From assembly GCA_034432155.1 (NCBI GenBank), contig DAOUCP010000110.1:1-11494 (forward strand): a DNA stretch of 11,494 bases, in the 5' to 3' direction. How positions within the stretch are numbered: position 1 is the stretch's first letter; every line of letters starts with the position of its first letter. The notes beneath the pieces are model-generated. The model searched no databases. It saw only the letters and a program-made list of their open reading frames with translations, and had not been told where the DNA came from. The translations under genes were made by a program, and so were the position numbers. This stretch comes from DAOUCP01 sp034432155. GTDB taxonomy: Bacteria; Chloroflexota; Anaerolineae; Epilineales; Epilineaceae. Below, in pieces: positions 7,117-11,494 of the stretch.

Positions 7117-7207
7117 GGGGCGCCTCGGCCGGGGGCGCCTGTTGGGCCAACTGCCTGGCGGACGGCGCGGCCCTTCTCGGGCCGTCGGTGAAGAGAGAGG
7201 AGCAGAC

Positions 7208-8443
7208 ATGCACCACCGAGGGCTCCAGCCGAAGTTCGCCTGGCTCGCGGTGGCCGTCGGACTCGGGATTGGCCGTCTGGCTGTCGCCAGTCAGGTCGGT
7301 TCGCAGAGCGGATCGCTTGTGTGGCAGTCGCTGCCGGCGGACCGACCGCTCGGCGGTCACACGGCGCTGGTGGATGGCGCGCCACCGGCCATGATCTTGT
7401 ACGGTGGCGAACGGGATGGCATGCAGCCACCGCTGGCGATGCGGCAGTTCGACCTGTCTGCCGAGCGAGATGGCTGGTCCGACTTCCGGACGACCGGCAG
7501 CGGGCCGGTGCCGCGACTCGAGGGCCGCGGTTTGCCCGGCAGTGCGGCCGTCCTAGATCCCCAAGAGCGACTGGCCTTGGTGGTGTGTGACTGTCGCAAT
7601 GGATCGACGCATCTGCTGGATCTTGCCAATCGGCGCTGGTCGCGCGCGCCCAACGACCGTGCGCTGCCCCTGTGGTATCCGCTGTTGGCGTACGACCCGG
7701 CCAACGATCGGGCCATTCTCTACGGCGGCGACGAGCAGGGGGATGCCGTGGTGAGCAACGCCGGCTGGGCGTACGACTTGACTCCCGCCCGGCGAGGCTG
7801 GCGGGCGTTGCCGGATGCACCGTTTCGCCTCGTCTACCAGGCGGCTGGCATTGATGACCGGACGGGCCATCTGGTGGCCTTTGGCGGCCAGGATGATCGC
7901 GGCGCCGCAGTAGCCGACCTCTGGCGGCTGGACCTGCGGCGTGCCGAGCAACCTGGTGCTTGGCAGAGGCTCGTTCCCCTTGGGCCTACGCCCGCAGCTC
8001 GCTACGGCGCCTCCCTGACCTTCTTCCCAGGCACGTCCAAGGCGGTCCTGATTGGTGGTTGGTCGCCCGAAGGCGATTACGGCGATCTCTGGCTCCTCGA
8101 TTACGAGGATCCGGCGAATCCACGGTGGTTCTCCCTGGGAGATCGAGGCCCGGCGGGCGCCCGCTCGGGTCACAGCACCGCCTGGGATCCGGTGGGCGGA
8201 CGGCTGGTGCTGTATGGTGGCGTCCGCGGTTACGATTTCTTGGCGGACACCTGGGCGGTGCAATGGTTGCCTCCGGGTACCCCTTCCCCGACCGCCGGCA
8301 CGCTGGTCCCGGCTGAGACAGCCACGCCGACGGAACTGGCGACCACCTCGCCGACGGTTTCACCCACCGGCGAGCCGACGCAGTCGGCCACCGCGCCGCC
8401 CCCCGAGCGGCCGATCTACCTGCCGCGGGGCGAGCGTTCCTAG
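7208..8443 (+). CDS. secreted kelch-repeat protein with Thr/Pro-rich C-terminal stalk
   Basis: A 411-residue exported protein of unknown specific role. A signal peptide (about 1-28, MHHRGLQPKFAWLAVAVGLG then IGRLAVAS) leads into a kelch/galactose-oxidase-type beta-propeller (about 37-353). The blades are marked by repeated glycine-pair motifs: MILYGGERDG (62-71), AILYGGDEQG (169-178), LVAFGGQDD (222-230), AVLIGGWSPEG (279-289) and LVLYGGVRG (333-341), each followed by a Trp/Tyr-containing strand such as DLWRLDL or DTWAVQW. A Thr/Pro/Ser-rich segment (357-399) ends in RPIYLPRGERS. Such propellers bind proteins or glycans; I see no copper-site residues and would not call it an oxidase. An in-frame upstream extension exists, but the ATG at 7208 is chosen because AGGAG (7198-7202) lies five bases before it and a signal peptide follows directly. 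The next gene encodes a membrane-tethered kelch sensor. Confidence 0.88.
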   Translation: MHHRGLQPKFAWLAVAVGLGIGRLAVASQVGSQSGSLVWQSLPADRPLGGHTALVDGAPPAMILYGGERDGMQPPLAMRQFDLSAERDGWSDFRTTGSGPVPRLEGRGLPGSAAVLDPQERLALVVCDCRNGSTHLLDLANRRWSRAPNDRALPLWYPLLAYDPANDRAILYGGDEQGDAVVSNAGWAYDLTPARRGWRALPDAPFRLVYQAAGIDDRTGHLVAFGGQDDRGAAVADLWRLDLRRAEQPGAWQRLVPLGPTPAARYGASLTFFPGTSKAVLIGGWSPEGDYGDLWLLDYEDPANPRWFSLGDRGPAGARSGHSTAWDPVGGRLVLYGGVRGYDFLADTWAVQWLPPGTPSPTAGTLVPAETATPTELATTSPTVSPTGEPTQSATAPPPERPIYLPRGERS

Positions 8444-8447
8444 CGCG

Positions 8448-8465
8448 GACGGTGACCTCACCGTC
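8448..8465. promoter_or_regulatory. perfect palindrome between the two kelch genes (operator or terminator)
   Basis: GACGGTGA CC TCACCGTC is a perfect inverted repeat with 8-bp arms, starting five bases after the kelch stop codon. Its centre lies about 52 bases before the predicted start of the downstream LuxR-kelch transcript, an activator-like position. It could equally form a terminator stem for the upstream gene, though no T-run follows. Confidence 0.45.
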
Positions 8466-8492
8466 GGCCGAGGCGAGTCACGTGTCCAGCGA

Positions 8493-8501
8493 TGCTATAA
8501 T
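8493..8501 (+). promoter_or_regulatory. LuxR-kelch promoter (perfect extended -10)
   Basis: TGCTATAAT is a perfect extended -10 (TGn plus TATAAT). No TTGACA-like -35 is present 17 bases upstream (GCGAGT), which is typical of extended -10 or activator-dependent promoters. The start should be about 8508, so the ATG at 8504 cannot be in the transcript. Confidence 0.65.
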
Positions 8502-8545
8502 CGATGCCCGGTGCACCCCCTCGGCATCGAGCGGGCGCGGAGTTG

Positions 8546-8577
8546 GCGGGCGCCCAGGGCGACGACCCGGCGCCCGC
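8546..8577 (+). promoter_or_regulatory. leader hairpin abutting the LuxR-kelch ribosome binding site
   Basis: GCGGGCGCC (8546-8554) pairs perfectly with GGCGCCCGC (8569-8577), nine G-C pairs. Inside the 14-base loop, GGG (8557-8559) can pair with CCC (8566-8568). The stem ends at the base before the Shine-Dalgarno, so folding or refolding could affect translation. Function is inferred only. Confidence 0.45.
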
Positions 8578-8585
8578 GGGTGATC
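8578..8585 (+). promoter_or_regulatory. ribosome binding site deciding the LuxR-kelch start
   Basis: GGGTGATC contains GGTGATC, a seven-base exact complement of GATCACC near the 3' end of bacterial 16S rRNA, five bases before the ATG at 8591. This supports 8591 over the upstream ATG at 8504. Confidence 0.65.
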
Positions 8586-8590
8586 TGTCG

Positions 8591-9946
8591 ATGACGGAGC
8601 CGCCTGCGACCGTTCCCCTCAGCGAGACCGAACTGGAGATCCTTCGCCAGCTCGCCACCGGCGCGACGAATCGAGAGATCGCGCACGACCGAGGCATCAG
8701 CGAAGCGACGGTCAAGAAGCACGTCACCAACATCAACGCCAAGCTGGGCACGGCAAACCGCACGGAGGCGCTGCGCCGGGCCATCGAACTTGGGCTGGTC
8801 CATGTCGCGGGCCCAGAGCCGGCCGCTTCGAGCGCACACTCCGACATGGTGCGGCAGTTGGTGGGTGAGCTGGCTCGTACGCGGCAACACAGCCGGCGCG
8901 CGACGCGCTTGTGGCTTCTGGCAAGCCTGACGGTGTTGGTCGTGGTGACGGTGCTGGCATACACCGCCGTGCGGCGGCAGACCCGCGCGACGGCGGGCCA
9001 GACGGTCGAGCCCCAGGCCACTCTGGCCAGCGGCACCGTCTGGGTGTCAGGCCTCGATCTGCCGACGCCACGCTCCGGCTTGGCACTGGTCGCCGATGGG
9101 ACGCAGCTCTACGCCATCGGCGGGCGAGATGCCCGCGCCGTCCTATCCCAGGTGTTGCGCTACGAGCCGACCGGACCGCGCTGGCGCCCGCGGGCCGCAA
9201 AGCCGACGGCGGTAACCGATGCTGCGGCGGTCATGGTCCAGGGCAAGGTGGTGGTTCCGGGTGGCTGCGATGCGTCCGGTCAGGCTTTGGCGGTAGTGGA
9301 GCTGTACGATCCGCAATCCGATCGTTGGTCCGTGGGCGCACCGCTGCCCGAGCCGCGGTGTGGATATGCCTTGGTTGCGTTGGAGGGACAGGTCTACCTG
9401 TTTGGGGGTCGTCGCAGCGACGACGTGGCAACTGCCTCGGCGGCCGTCTATCGCTACGACCCGACGGCGGACCAGTGGCAAGGACTGGACCCGATGCCGC
9501 TGCCGAGAGCGGACTTGGCTGCCGTCGCGGTGACGGCCAGTCGGATCCACGTGTTGGGTGGGCGCGATGTGGCTGGCCAACTGCAAACCAGTCACTGGTC
9601 CTTCCAACCGTATGCCGAAGGCTCGTGGAACACCGAAGCCGGGCCGCCCCTGCCCGAGGGCCGCGCCGGTCTGGCGGCGGCCGCCCTCCTCGATCGGATC
9701 TACGTCGTGGGCGGCGGCTGGGATCATCGACTGGCGGATGGCGCGGTGGTCTGGGATCGCGCCAGCGGCGCCAGCCACTGGGAGCGCTTCGCGGACGTCC
9801 GTGGTGCTACGCCGCAACGTGGCGCGGCGATGACCAGCTCAGCAGACCAATGGCTGCATCTCGCGGGTGGGGAGGCGGATGGCCGCCTTCTGGCCGCCAT
9901 GCAATCCGTGCAAGTGGTCTGGCGAATCCTGCTGCCCTTGCGTTGA
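8591..9946 (+). CDS. membrane-spanning LuxR-type HTH / kelch-propeller transcriptional sensor
   Basis: A 451-residue protein with three parts. Residues 9-68 form a LuxR/GerE-type DNA-binding domain: LSETELEILRQLATGATNREIA, then GISEATVKKHVTNINAKLG with the recognition helix, then NRTEALRRAIELGL. Residues 106-126 are a single membrane helix (LWLLASLTVLVVVTVLAYTAV) bordered by Arg residues. Residues 147-446 contain six kelch repeats, each with a glycine pair: YAIGGRD (174-180), VVPGGCD, YLFGGRR (269-275), HVLGGRD (320-326), YVVGGGW (371-377) and HLAGGEA, consistent with a six-bladed propeller outside the membrane. The DNA-binding domain must be cytoplasmic, so the architecture implies a one-component transmembrane sensor-regulator. 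There is no receiver domain or phospho-acceptor region. It ends VVWRILLPLR. I recall this domain order in Chloroflexota genomes, but know of no studied example. Ligand and targets are unknown; autoregulation or control of the neighbouring surface genes is plausible. Confidence 0.88.
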   Translation: MTEPPATVPLSETELEILRQLATGATNREIAHDRGISEATVKKHVTNINAKLGTANRTEALRRAIELGLVHVAGPEPAASSAHSDMVRQLVGELARTRQHSRRATRLWLLASLTVLVVVTVLAYTAVRRQTRATAGQTVEPQATLASGTVWVSGLDLPTPRSGLALVADGTQLYAIGGRDARAVLSQVLRYEPTGPRWRPRAAKPTAVTDAAAVMVQGKVVVPGGCDASGQALAVVELYDPQSDRWSVGAPLPEPRCGYALVALEGQVYLFGGRRSDDVATASAAVYRYDPTADQWQGLDPMPLPRADLAAVAVTASRIHVLGGRDVAGQLQTSHWSFQPYAEGSWNTEAGPPLPEGRAGLAAAALLDRIYVVGGGWDHRLADGAVVWDRASGASHWERFADVRGATPQRGAAMTSSADQWLHLAGGEADGRLLAAMQSVQVVWRILLPLR

Positions 9947-9968
9947 GAGGCTTGGCAGACAGCGGTGC

Positions 9969-9997
9969 TTGCCACGGTGCGGACGATGTGTTAGACT
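9969..9997 (+). promoter_or_regulatory. promoter of the choice-of-anchor-J-like protein gene
   Basis: TTGCCA (9969-9974), a 17-base spacer, then TAGACT (9992-9997), with TGT (9989-9991) giving an extended -10. The start is expected near 10004 with a leader of about 70 nt. The leader includes an inverted repeat CGCGCC / GGCGCG (10010-10015, 10026-10031). The gene can therefore be transcribed independently of the sensor gene. Confidence 0.6.
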
Positions 9998-10074
9998 GGC
10001 GCTCGACCGCGCGCCGAACGCACTTGGCGCGGAGCGCATGATGCGCGGCGCGAGCCGCGAGAGGGGGAGAACGA

Positions 10075-11340
10075 ATGAGAATGCATCGCCATCGATGGTT
10101 GCTGCTCGTGGGCTTCTGCGCGCTGCTCGTGGTGGTCCTGGCGGGGCATGGCGAGCGGGCGGGCGCGAGCCATGCCCGCGAAGTCGCCGACGGGGCACGG
10201 ATCGCTGCGGCCCTGCAGCACGGTCGCCTTGAGCAGCGCAGCCTTGTCGTGGACGGGAGGGTGCCGAAGGCCGAGCGCACCCATTCCTTGGCGCCAGTGG
10301 TGATTGAGCGCCAGGGCTTCGAGGGCGACTTCCCGCCAGCCGGCTGGCAAGTCCTCGATCGGGCCGCGCAGAGCGACCGGGTTCCGGCGCGCTACCAGTG
10401 GGCCAAGGAGACCTGTGAGGTAGAGCCCCTCGTGGGCGGATCGGCGGCGGCGTGGGTCGCGGGCGGTGGTAGCGAGGGCACCAAGCTGGGCTGTGTGACG
10501 CCGTATCCGGCGGCGGCGAAGGTCAATGCCTGGCTGAGCTACGTCATGGACCTGACTCCGTATCCGATGGGCTTCACGCTGCGCATGAAGCTGTTGCTCG
10601 ACCAGCCTCTGAACGAACGCGGCGCGCAGACGAACATGCAGATTGCGATCATCGACCTCGAGACATCGGAGGGCATCGCCTACAACATCTCATCGCCGGC
10701 GCCGCTCACTTGGCTGCCGCTGGTGCTGCCGGAGGAGGATCTGGCGCAATTCGGTGGCCTGGCGCAGGTGGCGGTGGTGATCGCCTACCAGGACAATCCT
10801 GCCCCCGGCGGGCACGTTGGGGCGGTCGTGGACAACGTGGTCCTGGAGGGCCTGCCCGTAGAGCACACGGCAACGCCGACGGCAACGAGCACCCCTGTGG
10901 CCACGGCAACCCCGACACCGACCGCCACACCGGTGCGCAAGTACCGCTTCCTGCCAGCGCTCCTGCTGAACATTGAGGAGTTCCCGCGACCTACGCCGAT
11001 GCCGATGGTCGGTGCCGAAGTGGTGTTTGGTACGGCGGTCGATTCGGTCACCGGGCGGGTCACGAATCAAGGTCGCCGTTTCCCGGCCGGAGTGGCCCAG
11101 TTCTGCGCCAAAGAGCGCTGGTTTGGCCAGGTCGTTGGCACCTCCTTCCGCTGGCAGTGGTATCGCAACAATAATCCGGTGGACTATCCGGGCCTGAACG
11201 ACCAGATCACACTCGACACGGCGGAGGGGTTCCGTCATCAGTGCGTCAGTCAGCCACCAAACGGAACCTACGAAGTGCGGGTCTACGTGGGTGGTGCGGT
11301 CGAGCCGACGGCCGCCCAATCAGCCACCATCGGCCCGTAG
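10075..11340 (+). CDS. secreted protein: choice-of-anchor-J-like domain, Thr/Pro linker, C-terminal beta-domain
   Basis: 421 residues, exported by a signal peptide (MRMHRHRWLLLVGFCALLVV..., core about 8-23, cleavage near 31). Domain 1 (about 79-259) begins GFEGDFPPAGWQVLD and ends AYQDN...GAVVDNVVLEG. These are hallmark edges of the choice-of-anchor J/MAM-like jelly-roll found in surface and cleaved-adhesin proteins. Cys114 and Cys140 could form a disulphide. A Thr/Pro linker (265-286) is followed by VRKYRFLPALLLN (287-299). Domain 2 (about 313-421) is a predicted beta-sandwich with FRWQWYRNNNPVDY and NGTYEVRVYVGG, and Cys344 and Cys390. It resembles domains I recall at the ends of Chloroflexota secreted proteins, but I cannot name a family. 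There is no enzyme motif; adhesion or glycan binding is a guess. AGGGGGAG (10062-10069) five bases before the ATG supports the start; an ATG two codons later is an alternative. Confidence 0.82.
   Translation: MRMHRHRWLLLVGFCALLVVVLAGHGERAGASHAREVADGARIAAALQHGRLEQRSLVVDGRVPKAERTHSLAPVVIERQGFEGDFPPAGWQVLDRAAQSDRVPARYQWAKETCEVEPLVGGSAAAWVAGGGSEGTKLGCVTPYPAAAKVNAWLSYVMDLTPYPMGFTLRMKLLLDQPLNERGAQTNMQIAIIDLETSEGIAYNISSPAPLTWLPLVLPEEDLAQFGGLAQVAVVIAYQDNPAPGGHVGAVVDNVVLEGLPVEHTATPTATSTPVATATPTPTATPVRKYRFLPALLLNIEEFPRPTPMPMVGAEVVFGTAVDSVTGRVTNQGRRFPAGVAQFCAKERWFGQVVGTSFRWQWYRNNNPVDYPGLNDQITLDTAEGFRHQCVSQPPNGTYEVRVYVGGAVEPTAAQSATIGP
10864..10933 (+). repeat. low-complexity Thr/Pro-coding repeat
   Basis: A run of ACGGCAACG/CCGACN-type units encoding alternating Thr, Ala and Pro forms the flexible linker inside the secreted protein. 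A similar but more diverged Thr/Pro/Ser-coding stretch lies near 8277-8400 in the kelch gene. These stretches are prone to length change. Confidence 0.6.
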
Positions 11341-11347
11341 TGGGGCG

Positions 11348-11494
11348 TTGCGGCGCTCGGTCGACGCCGCCCTTGGCTCGTTCGACAACGTGATTCCGCG
11401 GCCTCTCATCCGCCGCGTGCAAGCGTCCGCCCTGGCATTGGCGGTCACCGTTGCCGCTCTCGCCTGGAGCCAGCTGTGGAGCCCAGGCGAGGGC
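11348..11494 (+). CDS. possible N-terminus of a membrane or exported protein (partial)
   Basis: An open frame runs from a TTG at 11348 to the window edge (49 codons). It encodes a basic/polar start (LRRSVDAALGSFDNVIPRPL) and a hydrophobic stretch, ASALALAVTVAALAW, that could be a membrane helix or signal anchor. Third positions are strongly G/C, as in neighbouring genes. The start is uncertain: the TTG has only GGGG before it, and a GTG at 11390 is an alternative without a clear Shine-Dalgarno. It would begin only eight bases after the preceding stop. No family is recognisable, and the ORF could be a chance open frame in GC-rich DNA. Confidence 0.35.
   Translation, partial: MRRSVDAALGSFDNVIPRPLIRRVQASALALAVTVAALAWSQLWSPGEG

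Noticed and set aside
7110..8263. Two long antisense open frames opposite the kelch gene
   Set aside because: They are low-complexity Arg/Pro/Ala translations with no Shine-Dalgarno or motif. The plus-strand kelch repeats are unmistakable.
7208..8443. Calling the secreted kelch protein a galactose oxidase or sialidase
   Set aside because: Only the propeller repeats are seen; no copper-site or sialidase catalytic residues or Asp-box set could be identified.
8479..8484. CACGTG as a regulator site before the LuxR-kelch promoter
   Set aside because: A six-base palindrome is too short to support a call in this base composition.
8504..8590. Extended start of the LuxR-kelch gene at ATG 8504
   Set aside because: This ATG lies two bases after a perfect TATAAT, so it would be outside the transcript. 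It has no Shine-Dalgarno, and the extra 29 residues look unlike a protein N-terminus.

Overview
The window is GC-rich (G/C dominates third codon positions throughout) and looks like chromosomal DNA of a Chloroflexota bacterium, probably Anaerolineae/Caldilineae/Ardenticatenia-like. This is an inference. It rests on a long GT-C glycosyltransferase with C-terminal beta-domains, secreted proteins with Thr/Pro-rich stalks next to short 'LP' motifs, and a LuxR-type helix-turn-helix fused through one membrane helix to a kelch propeller. Start codons include TTG and GTG where a Shine-Dalgarno (SD) sequence or reading-frame limit supports them. No rRNA, tRNA, CRISPR array, transposase or phage gene was seen.

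Left part (1-3156), housekeeping: the 5' end of a secreted-protein gene on the minus strand (1-142) diverges from a class I fructose-1,6-bisphosphate aldolase (372-1391, +). The aldolase converges on ribose-phosphate pyrophosphokinase prs (1599-2570, -). Upstream of prs on the same strand is a YjbQ/UPF0047 protein (2734-3156, -).

Middle (3287-6994), envelope: a 1021-residue polyprenyl-phosphate-sugar-type membrane glycosyltransferase (3287-6352, +) overlaps by 66 bp, tail to tail, a diheme cytochrome c lipoprotein gene (6287-6994, -).

Right part (7208-11340), surface and sensing, all on the plus strand: a secreted kelch protein with a Thr/Pro stalk (7208-8443); a membrane-spanning LuxR-HTH/kelch protein (8591-9946), which looks like a one-component transducer reading an extracytoplasmic signal into transcription; and a secreted protein with a choice-of-anchor-J-like domain, a Thr/Pro linker and a C-terminal beta-domain (10075-11340). 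Each has its own promoter-like sequence and leader, so they look like neighbouring single-gene units rather than one operon. The window ends in a possible truncated ORF (11348-11494).

Promoters can be read upstream of most genes. The common form is a -35 beginning TTG, a spacer of about 17, and a -10 of TATAAT/TAGAAT/TAGACT, often with an upstream TGn. The most interesting element is the LuxR-TM-kelch gene, with a perfect 8-bp-arm palindrome in an activator-like position, an extended -10, and a leader hairpin directly abutting the SD.
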